The notes beneath the pieces are model-generated. The model was given only the letters and a program-made list of their open reading frames with translations, did not search any database and had not been told where the DNA came from. A DNA stretch of 64,000 bases, from the NCBI GenBank assembly GCA_001602955.1, contig LVAC01000022.1, positions 191,721 to 255,720 of the forward strand. Reading direction: 5' to 3'. Made by a program: the position numbers and the translations under genes. The DNA comes from Sulfurospirillum sp001602955 (GTDB taxonomy: Bacteria > Campylobacterota > Campylobacteria > Campylobacterales > Sulfurospirillaceae). Below are positions 17,309 to 26,069 of the stretch, piece after piece; position 1 is the stretch's first letter; each line of letters starts with the position of its first letter.

Positions 17309-19003
17309 ATGCAAGACCTTTTCTCTTTTGTTCAAACCAAAAGCAGTCCTTTATCTACAGCGTCTAATAGCGTTAACACCGACGTTTCTGGTACGCAAAC
17401 GCCTGCGCAAGAAGGAGCGTTTGCCGAAAGTTTTTTTGCAATTATTTTGGGAAAATTGACGCAAGAAGAAAACCCTCAAACGATTGAAGAACTTCCGATC
17501 GATACGACGACTTCTGCCGCTACGGAGAACCTTTTGACGACGAGCAATACGGATGAAGCAAAACCTATCGACGAACATCTTTTAGAAGATCTTTTAAGCA
17601 TCGTCAATACCTTGCAACAAGATTCACAAACAACGAATTTCCCAACGTTAAAAGCGTCTTCAAATCTTGAAAAGATTCTTAACAATGAAACGGCTCGCCA
17701 AGATTTTGCCAATGTTAAAAACGTTAGCGACTTGCTTGAACTCTCCAAAAAATACGACTTAGGACTCGAAAAACTCTCGATTTCAAAAGAGAGCGTCGAA
17801 AGTTTACAAACCAAATTCCCGAAGCTAACGCAAAATAACTTTTTCGACGAGATTACGACAGCACTCAAGCAAATGCAAACCGAACCTCGACCAACGGCGC
17901 AACAAACAACGATTCCGACCCAAGTAGGGCTCATGAATCTTTTGGATAACCAACAGCCCAAGACCCAACCCGTGCCGCAGACGCAATCCATTTTGGGTGA
18001 GTTAATTGCCAAAGAGAGCTCTAGCGAAGCAACGCATGCGCAACAACCCATCCCAACGTCGTCTAATCCTTTAGAAGAGACGTCAATCGTAAACGAAAAG
18101 CAACAAACGTTAACGCAAAAAATAGTAAACAACGCCGCATCGGAAACTAAAATTACCGACGCTTCTATGCAACAAACGAATGATCCACACACCGACGATG
18201 CGGTAAAATCTTCTATCGAAGTATTAACAAAACCGTTGGAAACCGTTATTCAAAAAGCGTTGCACGACGTCAAACAAGAAATGAAAAAATCTGAAGTTCC
18301 GACACAAGCAATTAACGATAACGACGCAACAACGCAAGAAACTCCGATAGTAAAAACCAATGACCTCAAAGCAGAAACTATTCAAAAAAGCGATGCTAAA
18401 AATGACGAATCGTTGGTAAAACCTTTGAAACAAGAAAAAACAATCGACGTGTCAAACGATGAACTTTCTTCCGTACAGACGACAAAGCCGCTCGTATCGG
18501 AAGAAGTAAAGTCATCGAGCGAAGATATACAATCAACACCCGATATTAAAACCGATAGCACCGTAAAACTAACAACAAAACAAGATTTTAACACGACGAA
18601 TAAACCGACTACGACCAAAGAGAGCCTCTCACAGTTTGCCAGCGATTTAAAAGAGCAGATCGAAACTTACAAACCGCCCATTATGAAAGTGGAACTCTCC
18701 TTAAGTCCAAAAAGCTTAGGCGATGTCGACGTAACATTATTGACGCGAGGCAATAATCTACATGTCAACATTTCATCCAATGCTACGACCATGAGCCTCT
18801 TCACCCAAAATCAAGACGAAGTCAAGAGTGCTTTGGTCAATATGGGTTTTACCAACCTTGAAATGAACTTTAGCGATCAACGTAACAGTGAACAATCGCA
18901 ACACAACCAAAAACAAAGCGGCGGAAACTTTAAAGAGTTCGGCGCGGAACAAACCGAGGACGATACGGCACTCTTAGAAATCGTCATTCCTCAATACGTT
19001 TAA
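17309..19003 (+). CDS. fliK: flagellar hook-length control protein FliK
   Basis: A 564-residue protein rich in Thr, Gln, Ser and Asn with a conserved C-terminal domain. The block VELSLSPKSLGDVDVTL...LHVNISSN (in outline, about residues 470-500) is the FliK C-terminal domain that switches the export gate after the hook reaches its length. The long polar middle region is the ruler. ATG at 17309 is chosen because AAGG stands eight bases upstream; an ATG six bases earlier is possible. It is first in a hook operon led by a sigma-54 promoter. Confidence 0.88.
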   Translation: MQDLFSFVQTKSSPLSTASNSVNTDVSGTQTPAQEGAFAESFFAIILGKLTQEENPQTIEELPIDTTTSAATENLLTTSNTDEAKPIDEHLLEDLLSIVNTLQQDSQTTNFPTLKASSNLEKILNNETARQDFANVKNVSDLLELSKKYDLGLEKLSISKESVESLQTKFPKLTQNNFFDEITTALKQMQTEPRPTAQQTTIPTQVGLMNLLDNQQPKTQPVPQTQSILGELIAKESSSEATHAQQPIPTSSNPLEETSIVNEKQQTLTQKIVNNAASETKITDASMQQTNDPHTDDAVKSSIEVLTKPLETVIQKALHDVKQEMKKSEVPTQAINDNDATTQETPIVKTNDLKAETIQKSDAKNDESLVKPLKQEKTIDVSNDELSSVQTTKPLVSEEVKSSSEDIQSTPDIKTDSTVKLTTKQDFNTTNKPTTTKESLSQFASDLKEQIETYKPPIMKVELSLSPKSLGDVDVTLLTRGNNLHVNISSNATTMSLFTQNQDEVKSALVNMGFTNLEMNFSDQRNSEQSQHNQKQSGGNFKEFGAEQTEDDTALLEIVIPQYV

Positions 19004-19015
19004 AAAGGATACAAC

Positions 19016-19726
19016 ATGGCAACAGGATATGAAAATCTTATTAAAACGGGAAGCTCTACAACCACTAGCGGTACAAGTTCAAGCACGAGTACGGCAAAAA
19101 CAGGCTCTGCCGATAGCTTAAATAAAGATGATTTTTTACAGCTTTTGCTCGTTGAGCTCCAACATCAAGATCCGACCGATCCAATGGATAGCGATAAAAT
19201 CTTGACCCAAACATCACAATTAGCAACCCTTGAAGCTTCCGAAAACACCAATAAAGCTTTGGAAGATTTAGCGGCACAACTGAAACAAAGCGTGAGTGCC
19301 GGAGCAACTTCGGTTATCGGTAAAATGGCAAGCCTCGGCTATAACGCTATCACGTTAAAAGACGGCGAAGCGGCGTATGAAGTCTATTTTCCAAATGAGA
19401 TTAAAGACGGAACGCTTACGATTAAAGACGCTAACAAAAATACCGTGCAAACCATCGACCTTGGAGACGTTGCCGCCGGTAAAAGCGGCGTAGTCGCCTT
19501 TAAATGGGACGGTACGAACCAATACGGCGATAAAGTTAAAGACGGATATTACAGCGTTACGGCGGATTACGTCGATGCAAACGGTAAATCGCAAACAACG
19601 CAATTCGGTGTTTATCCCGTAGAATCCATTCGTTACGAAGACGGCGAAACTTATGTCAAACTCGGTTCAACTTATTATCCGATGGGTGACGTAACCGAGT
19701 TTTACGAACAATCTTTAATTTCATAA
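19016..19726 (+). CDS. flgD: flagellar hook assembly protein FlgD (hook cap)
   Basis: A 236-residue hook-capping protein. The conserved N-terminal block DFLQLLLVELQHQDPTDPMD and TQTSQLATLEA (about residues 40-75) is diagnostic; after it come an Ig-like fold with FKWDGTNQYG and a C-terminal strand region. It caps the growing hook so that FlgE polymerises. It lies 12 bases after fliK with AAAAGGA upstream and 9 bases before the next gene. Confidence 0.93.
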   Translation: MATGYENLIKTGSSTTTSGTSSSTSTAKTGSADSLNKDDFLQLLLVELQHQDPTDPMDSDKILTQTSQLATLEASENTNKALEDLAAQLKQSVSAGATSVIGKMASLGYNAITLKDGEAAYEVYFPNEIKDGTLTIKDANKNTVQTIDLGDVAAGKSGVVAFKWDGTNQYGDKVKDGYYSVTADYVDANGKSQTTQFGVYPVESIRYEDGETYVKLGSTYYPMGDVTEFYEQSLIS

Positions 19727-19735
19727 GAAACGGCG

Positions 19736-21430
19736 ATGAACAGTTCATTATACAATAGCGTCTCGGGCGTTAAATCGTTTCAGTTCGCGATGGACGTCCA
19801 ATCCAACAACATCGCTAACATCAATACCATCGGATTTAAAGGAAGCACTCCGGAAATTTCATCGCTTTTTTCAACGACGCTGGCAGGTACCTATGCCGCA
19901 TACGCTAATGACGACAGTTTAGGTGCTTCTAGCCAAACGACGGCGTTTAATATGAACCAAGGTATCCTTCAAAACACCGATAATGCCTTTGATTTGGCGA
20001 TCGGAGGAGAAGGCTGGTTTGGGGTTCAAGGGCTTAACGAAAAAACCTATTTTACGCGAGCAGGACAATTTTCAATCGATTCTAACGGCGATCTAGTCGA
20101 TATAAACGGCAATTATCTTCTAGCAACGTCGGGAGACAATATCACTCCGACAACGCTTGATGAAACAACCCTCTCCAAATTCGGTACGTATTACAAAAGC
20201 ACCGCAAAAACACCTGCGCAACCGTATGCAATTAGTGCTACGGGAGATGTGCCTCTTGGAAGCGTCGGGAAACAAACAAAAGTGCATTTACCCGATTTAT
20301 TGTACTATCCTCCGACGGCAACAACGAGTGTTTCTTACAGTGCTAGCTTAAATCCAAAGGTCACGACAGGTTCCGTTAGCGTTCCTCTGAACAGCGATGA
20401 CTACACGCAAACCGTTACCGCCGCTTCCGGAAAAATAAGCCTAAACGGAACAACGACACATACGAGCGCACTTCAAAATCCTCAACCGGGGGATCAAGTG
20501 CTCGTTACCGTTACGGATAACGCCGGTAAAAAATTAACGACTACTACCCAATTAGATGCGTCAAATCAATGGAGCATTTCCAATGTTAATGTCAGCGAAC
20601 TCGATACGAGTAGCCCTTTAAACGTTTCGGTCTCCGTGACTTCCAACCAAGAGGTTGCCAATCAAGACCATGCATCGATCGGTATTATTGGTCCAGACGG
20701 CGATAAAGATACGCTTGATATGACTTTTACGAAAAGAGTTCCTCAAGCCGCTTCGGGAACGACATGGGATGTTACCGCCAATATTTACAGCTTTTATGAA
20801 AATTACGACAGTACAAAGACCTATGATCCTTCACTCTATTACGTTAACCAAAAAGACGCCAAAGTCTATGAAATCGTCGACACCCAAACGGGTACCTTAG
20901 AATTTGACGGAGCCGGTAGACTTCTTAGCAACTCTTTGCCCGCACTTTCCAACGGAGGGACAACTCTAAACGTCAATCTGGGAACACTTAATAGTTTTGA
21001 CGGACTTGTTTCCAGTACCAGTATTACTAAAACGAGTAGTTATCAAACAAACGGTACCGTCGAAGGGTTTTTAAAAAACTACGGAATGGACGGCAACGGC
21101 AATATTATTGCCGAATTCGATAACGGAAAAAGCTCCGCTATTGCTAAAGTTGCCGTATACCACTTTCAAAACGACCAAGGTTTAACGTCTGCATCTTCAA
21201 ACCTCTTTGAAGAGTCTTCCAACAGCGGAAAAGCTATTTTTTATACCGATAAAGACGGAAATGCTTTTTTAGGCTCCAATGTTTTAAATCACCGACTGGA
21301 AGGAAGTAACGTTAGTATGGCAACGGCATTGACCGAACTGATCGTGATACAAAAAGCATTTACCGCAAGTTCTAAAGGCATTACGACCAGCGATGAGTTG
21401 CTCCAAAATGCTATCAATATGAAACAATAG
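19736..21430 (+). CDS. flagellar hook-basal body protein, FlgE-like (short paralogue)
   Basis: A 564-residue axial-family protein. The N-terminal block SLYNSVSGVKSFQFAMDVQSNNIANINTIGFK and a C-terminal block TALTELIVIQKAFTASSKGITTSDELLQ in outline form the D0/D1 coiled coils shared by hook and rod proteins. A second hook-type gene, flgE, follows at once. Campylobacter has a comparable second FlgE-like protein. It could be a structural minor hook component or act in hook assembly. The variable middle (about residues 180-400) is not recognised. Confidence 0.82.
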   Translation: MNSSLYNSVSGVKSFQFAMDVQSNNIANINTIGFKGSTPEISSLFSTTLAGTYAAYANDDSLGASSQTTAFNMNQGILQNTDNAFDLAIGGEGWFGVQGLNEKTYFTRAGQFSIDSNGDLVDINGNYLLATSGDNITPTTLDETTLSKFGTYYKSTAKTPAQPYAISATGDVPLGSVGKQTKVHLPDLLYYPPTATTSVSYSASLNPKVTTGSVSVPLNSDDYTQTVTAASGKISLNGTTTHTSALQNPQPGDQVLVTVTDNAGKKLTTTTQLDASNQWSISNVNVSELDTSSPLNVSVSVTSNQEVANQDHASIGIIGPDGDKDTLDMTFTKRVPQAASGTTWDVTANIYSFYENYDSTKTYDPSLYYVNQKDAKVYEIVDTQTGTLEFDGAGRLLSNSLPALSNGGTTLNVNLGTLNSFDGLVSSTSITKTSSYQTNGTVEGFLKNYGMDGNGNIIAEFDNGKSSAIAKVAVYHFQNDQGLTSASSNLFEESSNSGKAIFYTDKDGNAFLGSNVLNHRLEGSNVSMATALTELIVIQKAFTASSKGITTSDELLQNAINMKQ

Positions 21431-21444
21431 TTTTTGACATTATA

Positions 21445-21460
21445 TGGAATAAAAATTGCT
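21445..21460 (+). promoter_or_regulatory. sigma-54 promoter of flgE
   Basis: TGGAATAAAAATTGCT has the same TGGAAT-N5-TTGCT core as the element before fliK, with correct GG–GC spacing, 55 bases upstream of the flgE ATG. flgE therefore has its own RpoN promoter inside the hook cluster. Confidence 0.8.
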
Positions 21461-21515
21461 TTTGATTTTAAACACTATTCATTACACTAAAAAGTAACTT
21501 TAAAAAGGATACGCT

Positions 21516-24500
21516 ATGATGAGATCACTTTGGGCCGGCGTTACCGGATTACAAGCGCACCAAATTGCTATGGACGTTGAAGGTAATAACATTGCAAACG
21601 TTAATACTACCGGCTTTAAATATTCTCGTGCGAATTTTTCCGATCTTCTCAATCAAACGGCCAAAATCGCTACGGCTCCGCAAGGAGAGCTCGGCGGTAA
21701 AAACTCAATGCAAATAGGTCTTGGAACGCAAGTCAGTTCCGTTACGAAGATTTTTAAACAAGGTTCTATCGAAACCACCGATAAAAATACCGATCTTGCC
21801 ATCAGCGGAGACGGTTTTTTCGTTATTTCTCCAGACGGCGGAAATACCTACAAATACTCCCGAAACGGAGATTTTTCATTTGACGCAAACGGTAACTTCG
21901 TCGATGCAAACGGCTATATTGCACAAGGTTGGGTCAGAGACGATACTACCGGCGAAATCGACGCAACGGCTCCGATTCGAAATATCACTATTCCTCCCGG
22001 ATTGACCACGCCGGCTAACGATACGGGATACATTACGCTTAAAGCCAATCTTAACTCCGGTGATTCTACCAAAAATAAAAGTGCTATTTATGCATTGGAT
22101 CAATATAAAGGTTGGTACGATAAGGACAATAACAATACCAAATCGACAACGGAAAAACATGATGAAAACGATGCTTCGTTAAACTCTTTCAATACCGATA
22201 ATGAATTGGTCGAACGCGGTGTCGATATGGGTGTTCTATTTAATGCCTCGGGTGAAGCGTTTAACCTAAGAGAAGGGCAGGGTATCTGGATGAGTTATGC
22301 CGATGCCGTCGCCAAACCGCAAAGCATCACGGCGAGCAATTCAACGTCGTCGTTAAAAATTACCGTTAACGGCGTTAGTATCAGCGGCGAATTGACAAAA
22401 GCCGCAAAAGCGACTCCGACAAGTGAAGAAAATATTCTTGTCGCTAACGAAATCGCAAACCTCATTAACCAAAAAACAAGCGAAACGGGTGTTGTTGCAA
22501 CCGTTGAAAACGGCAATCATCTGGTTCTTAAAAATACTAATAAAATAGGAACTGATGAGCAACATAAAAATATTAATCTTGACGTTACCTCTCCAACAAC
22601 AATCGGTTTAACGTCAACACAAGTCATTACCGCTTATCAATACGCTTATTCGACTTCTTCTGTCTCGGCATCACACGATTACGATGCGAGCGTCGTTAGA
22701 AAATTTCATACGACGGAAGATTTACGAAATGCTATGCAAGTAGATGCACGTTTATGGACAAATTACTTAGGTAGCGTCGTTGATCCAAACGGTGCCGATA
22801 ATAAAGCCAATACAACAAACGACAACATTCCTTGGTCAACCGTTAGTTCCTTAAATAAAAATGACGGTGTGCAGGTTTTAGTCAACGAAGAGGGAAAATT
22901 TGTACTTAAAAACCCTACGGGAGATGCACCGGATGTTTATACCGGAGCTATGAGCGGTTTTACGATCAACTCCGTTTTATCTTCACAAGACGTTACGTTT
23001 CCTGCCGGAACAACATTTGAAAATGCAATCACTTTACCTACGGGTACGACCGTAACCTTAAGCGGAAAAATTCCCGGAGATGCCACTTACGGAACGGAAG
23101 GAGATTATACGTTCATCGGAACGATCCCTGCCGGCTTTGTTTTAAGTGCAGATGCTACGTTACCTCAAGGAACGACTTTTCCTCAATTTAGTGCAACGAT
23201 TAACGATCCGCTTGACGTGACCGCAGACGATAGAACTATCGATATTGCGCTTACAACGGCGGCCGTTGCCGGACAAACGTATTCTATTACTATCGGCGGT
23301 ACAACCTATACTACCGCAGCCGCAGCCGGCGGAGAAACCGCAGCAACCGTAGCGGGCACATTGTATAACCTTATTAAAGCCGACTATGCCGACGCAACAC
23401 TCGACGGTACGACGATTACTTTACCGACCAATGCCGGTACGACGACGATTAATCCTCCTACCTCAAGCGTAGCAGGAACGATTTCGGCAACGATTAGTGC
23501 GGCACTTGCGGCAACGGATGACGACCGTACGATCAATTTAGCCGGTACATCCAATTCCATTGCGGGACAAACGTATTCTATCACTATCGGCGGTACGACC
23601 TATACCTATACTCCTGCTGCTGCCGGAGAAAATGCAGCTACCATAGCGAGCGGTTTACGAGCCCTCATAGAAGCCGATGCCGCTTATACCGGACACACGT
23701 CCGTTGTAGGATCCGTTATTACCATTGATCAAGGTGCGGGAACGGAAAATATCGTCGCTTCAACCAATATCGATGCCGTCGATGTTACGGATGTCGGTAT
23801 TACGGATAAAGACGGTGACGGTAAAAAAGACGATCAAGCTATTTACGTTTCTATTACGGGATTAACAAACGCAAGCAATAACGTCAGTGAAAATACCAAA
23901 TTTACCACATCGTTTTCCGCGCTTCAAGGTTCACTCCCCTCAGGTACGTCTGAAAGATCGACTCAAAATATCTATATGGCAAGCCATGCTTCCAGTATCG
24001 ACGTATACGACTCTTTAGGGTCTAAACATACCGTTCGTTTTGAATTTAGAAAAATCGGACAAACCGATAACGGCGGTACTGAATGGTCCATGCTGATTAC
24101 CGTACCGGAACCGGGTCAAATTAATTATGCGGCTGGAAATTTACCCGAAAATATTATCACGGGTTCTATTGCGTTCAATAGTGACGGATCACTCGCAACT
24201 TTTACGCCGACAAACTTGACGTATACTGCCAATAACGGTTCATCACCGAATCAAAATATAGAACTTCATTTTGGTACGCTGGGTCAATTTGACGGTATGA
24301 CTTCATTTGATAAAGAGTCCAATACTTCGGGTATTTCACAAGACGGTTATCCGGGCGGCGATCTTTCGGGTATTCGCGTCGACGAAACGGGAACGCTGAT
24401 CGGAAGCTTTACCAACGGACGAAGTTTCGGTCTTGCACAAGTTGCCATGGCAAAATTTACCAATAACGAAGGTTTGGAAAGCGACGGCGGAAATACTTTT

Positions 24501-24710
24501 ATTCAGACGTCAAACTCCGGCGATCCCGTTATCGGTCAAGCATCCGTCGGCGGTAGGGGAGCCATACAAGCAAGCTCGCTCGAAATGAGTAACGTGGATC
24601 TTTCACGCTCCTTAACGCAATTGATCGTTATCCAAAGAGGATACCAAGCAAACTCCAAAACGATTACAACTTCGGATGAAATGCTCAATACGCTTCTTCA
24701 ATTAAAATAG
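21516..24710 (+). CDS. flgE: flagellar hook protein FlgE, enlarged
   Basis: A 1064-residue hook subunit, longer than most FlgE proteins (about 400 residues in E. coli; 800-900 in Campylobacter). The first 90 residues (SLWAGVTGLQAHQIAMDVEGNN...) and the last 70 (SRSLTQLIVIQRGYQANSKTITTSDEML) are the D0/D1 rod-forming helices. The middle, about residues 190-780, is a variable surface region containing two tandem repeats near residues 570-755. It polymerises into the hook, with FlgD as cap and FliK as length control, both encoded upstream. Confidence 0.92.
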   Translation: MMRSLWAGVTGLQAHQIAMDVEGNNIANVNTTGFKYSRANFSDLLNQTAKIATAPQGELGGKNSMQIGLGTQVSSVTKIFKQGSIETTDKNTDLAISGDGFFVISPDGGNTYKYSRNGDFSFDANGNFVDANGYIAQGWVRDDTTGEIDATAPIRNITIPPGLTTPANDTGYITLKANLNSGDSTKNKSAIYALDQYKGWYDKDNNNTKSTTEKHDENDASLNSFNTDNELVERGVDMGVLFNASGEAFNLREGQGIWMSYADAVAKPQSITASNSTSSLKITVNGVSISGELTKAAKATPTSEENILVANEIANLINQKTSETGVVATVENGNHLVLKNTNKIGTDEQHKNINLDVTSPTTIGLTSTQVITAYQYAYSTSSVSASHDYDASVVRKFHTTEDLRNAMQVDARLWTNYLGSVVDPNGADNKANTTNDNIPWSTVSSLNKNDGVQVLVNEEGKFVLKNPTGDAPDVYTGAMSGFTINSVLSSQDVTFPAGTTFENAITLPTGTTVTLSGKIPGDATYGTEGDYTFIGTIPAGFVLSADATLPQGTTFPQFSATINDPLDVTADDRTIDIALTTAAVAGQTYSITIGGTTYTTAAAAGGETAATVAGTLYNLIKADYADATLDGTTITLPTNAGTTTINPPTSSVAGTISATISAALAATDDDRTINLAGTSNSIAGQTYSITIGGTTYTYTPAAAGENAATIASGLRALIEADAAYTGHTSVVGSVITIDQGAGTENIVASTNIDAVDVTDVGITDKDGDGKKDDQAIYVSITGLTNASNNVSENTKFTTSFSALQGSLPSGTSERSTQNIYMASHASSIDVYDSLGSKHTVRFEFRKIGQTDNGGTEWSMLITVPEPGQINYAAGNLPENIITGSIAFNSDGSLATFTPTNLTYTANNGSSPNQNIELHFGTLGQFDGMTSFDKESNTSGISQDGYPGGDLSGIRVDETGTLIGSFTNGRSFGLAQVAMAKFTNNEGLESDGGNTFIQTSNSGDPVIGQASVGGRGAIQASSLEMSNVDLSRSLTQLIVIQRGYQANSKTITTSDEMLNTLLQLK
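23223..23780 (+). repeat. two tandem ~90-codon repeats inside flgE
   Basis: Two copies, roughly 23223-23513 and 23514-23780, share AGQTYSITIGGTTYT followed by an AAAGE/AAT(V/I)A segment, and the DNA of the shared part is nearly identical. Each copy resembles the short beta-rich domains found in phage and surface proteins (TITIGGTTYT-type repeats). They enlarge the outer domain of the hook subunit. Confidence 0.8.
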
Positions 24711-24736
24711 ATTTTTTTAGCTTACATGTACTACAA

Positions 24737-24761
24737 TGAGTCCCAAAAAACTTGGGACTCA
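24737..24761 (+). promoter_or_regulatory. strong hairpin just before the thyX start codon
   Basis: TGAGTCCCAA and TTGGGACTCA pair perfectly over 10 bp around a five-base loop and end four bases before the thyX ATG. It may end the flgE transcript, but there is no U-run; it would also occupy the region where a ribosome-binding site should be. Confidence 0.55.
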
Positions 24762-24765
24762 ACAC

Positions 24766-25386
24766 ATGAAAATTACACTGAATCACTACACTCCGTTACT
24801 TATTTGTGCAGACGCTATTCGTACATGTTGGCAAAGTTTTGATAAAAGCGATAACGGCGGCGAAAAGGATAAAGAGCTGATCGATCGCGTCGGCAATAAA
24901 TTTAAACACGCTTCAACGTTGGAACATTTGGTTTACAATTTTTACATCGAAGGTGTTTCCAGAGCCTTGCTTCAAGAACTTGCGCGTCATCGTATGGCTT
25001 CGCTTTCGGTAAAATCCACGCGTTATACGCTAAAAGAACTCAAAAACGAAGCACTCTTTACATGTAAGGATTTTGAGCGCGCCCAAAAGTACCTTGTCCT
25101 AACAGGCGTCGAAATGGTAGACGAAATGAGCGTTAAAGCACTTGAAAACTTGCGTTTGGTACTCAACGAAGGCATTAGCAACGATAAAGCCAAATACTGC
25201 CTTCCGGAGAGCTATAAAACCGAACTTACGTGGACGATTAACGCGCGAAGCCTTCAAAACTTTTTAACGCTTCGAAGCGATAAAAGTGCTCTATGGGAAA
25301 TTCAAAATTTAGCCCATGCCCTTTACGAAGCACTTCCCGAAGAACACCGATACCTCTTTAGCCTCAAAGAAAACGTATCACTTTAA
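24766..25386 (+). CDS. thyX: FAD-dependent thymidylate synthase
   Basis: A 206-residue flavin-dependent enzyme that makes dTMP from dUMP with methylenetetrahydrofolate and NADPH. The ThyX signature RHR-x-x-S-...-S-x-RY is seen as RHRMASLSVKSTRY (about residues 74-87), and the C-terminal SLQNFLTLRSDKSALWEIQ block holds dUMP-binding residues. ATG at 24766 is preferred because the family starts at this point and the alternative start would be translated through a stable hairpin. No strong ribosome-binding site is visible. It replaces ThyA, as in other Campylobacterota. Confidence 0.93.
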   Translation: MKITLNHYTPLLICADAIRTCWQSFDKSDNGGEKDKELIDRVGNKFKHASTLEHLVYNFYIEGVSRALLQELARHRMASLSVKSTRYTLKELKNEALFTCKDFERAQKYLVLTGVEMVDEMSVKALENLRLVLNEGISNDKAKYCLPESYKTELTWTINARSLQNFLTLRSDKSALWEIQNLAHALYEALPEEHRYLFSLKENVSL

Positions 25387-25388
25387 GC

Positions 25389-25419
25389 CTTACATGTCAA
25401 GACTGACATGTAAGCTTTT
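25389..25419. terminator. bidirectional terminator between thyX and ruvC
   Basis: CTTACATGTCA and TGACATGTAAG form a perfect 11-bp stem with loop AGAC, followed by CTTTT; the other side has CTTTAAG. It serves the two convergent genes. Each arm carries one copy of the abundant ACATGT-centred word. Confidence 0.75.
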
Positions 25420-25445
25420 AGCGTCAAAAAACCGATTAGTATTGA

Positions 25446-25910
25446 TTAAAGCCTTTGCGCATGCGTAATCGCTATTGCTATGGCATCGGTAATATCCAAA
25501 GGCTTAATTTCTTGTTGAATGCCTAAAATCTTCTTCACCATAAACGACACTTGTTCTTTTTGCGCTTTACCGTTTCCCGTAACCGCTTTTTTAACCTGCA
25601 AAGGAGTGTATTCGCTAAAATTGCCTTTGATCTGCAAAATTTTAAGACTTAACGCTCCTCGAAATTGAGCCAATTTTAGCACCGTTTTGGGGTTGTACGC
25701 ATAGAAAATATCTTCAATTGCCACTTCGTCTATCACATGGGATCGAAAAATCGTATCAAGCCCTTCGACCAATTCCACAATCTGATGCTGTAAAATTTTT
25801 TCCTTAATTTTGATCAGTCCGGCTTCCACTAAAATAAGTTTGCTTTTTTCTTTACGAAGCACGCTGTAACCGCAGTTTCGAGTACCTGGATCTATACCTA
25901 AAATCACCAT
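25446..25910 (-). CDS. ruvC: crossover junction endodeoxyribonuclease RuvC
   Basis: A 154-residue Holliday-junction resolvase. The acidic catalytic residues appear in ILGIDPGTRNCG (Asp at about 7), VAIEDIFYAYNP (Glu at about 64) and DITDAIAIAITH (two Asp near 140). It cuts four-way junctions in recombination. It is divergent from dnaA across the origin region, an arrangement found in several Campylobacterota. Confidence 0.93.
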   Translation of the reverse strand: MVILGIDPGTRNCGYSVLRKEKSKLILVEAGLIKIKEKILQHQIVELVEGLDTIFRSHVIDEVAIEDIFYAYNPKTVLKLAQFRGALSLKILQIKGNFSEYTPLQVKKAVTGNGKAQKEQVSFMVKKILGIQQEIKPLDITDAIAIAITHAQRL

Positions 25911-25920
25911 ATTTTTGTCC

Positions 25921-26060
25921 TTTATTCACGTCGTTTGTCACAGTGTGAATAACTTTTTTCACATTATAGCGGCACTTGCTTTAACAAGGAACTAATAATA
26001 GTTTGGTTAAAATAAAACAAACTTATTCACATGTTATTCACGATGTGAAGACTTTTTTAA
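25921..26060. other. replication origin region (DnaA-box cluster upstream of dnaA)
   Basis: Four near-consensus DnaA boxes: TTATTCACG at 25922-25930, TTATTCACA on the minus strand at 25944-25952, TTATTCACA at 26023-26031 and TTATTCACG at 26034-26042, plus weaker TTTTTCACA- and CTTCACA-like matches. Between them is an AT-rich stretch (25980-26020) that could unwind. In Helicobacter and relatives the origin is bipartite, with boxes on both sides of dnaA, so the gap after dnaA may be the second part. The same boxes may autoregulate dnaA. Confidence 0.8.
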
Positions 26061-26069
26061 GGAGATTGA

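Noticed and set aside
17476..18192. 238-codon Ser/Cys-rich open frame on the minus strand inside fliK
   Set aside because: Arises from the repetitive codon use of the FliK middle region; no protein-like features.
23223..23780. Mobile element or prophage piece inside flgE
   Set aside because: The repeats stay in frame, have no transposase or terminal repeats, and fit an enlarged surface domain.
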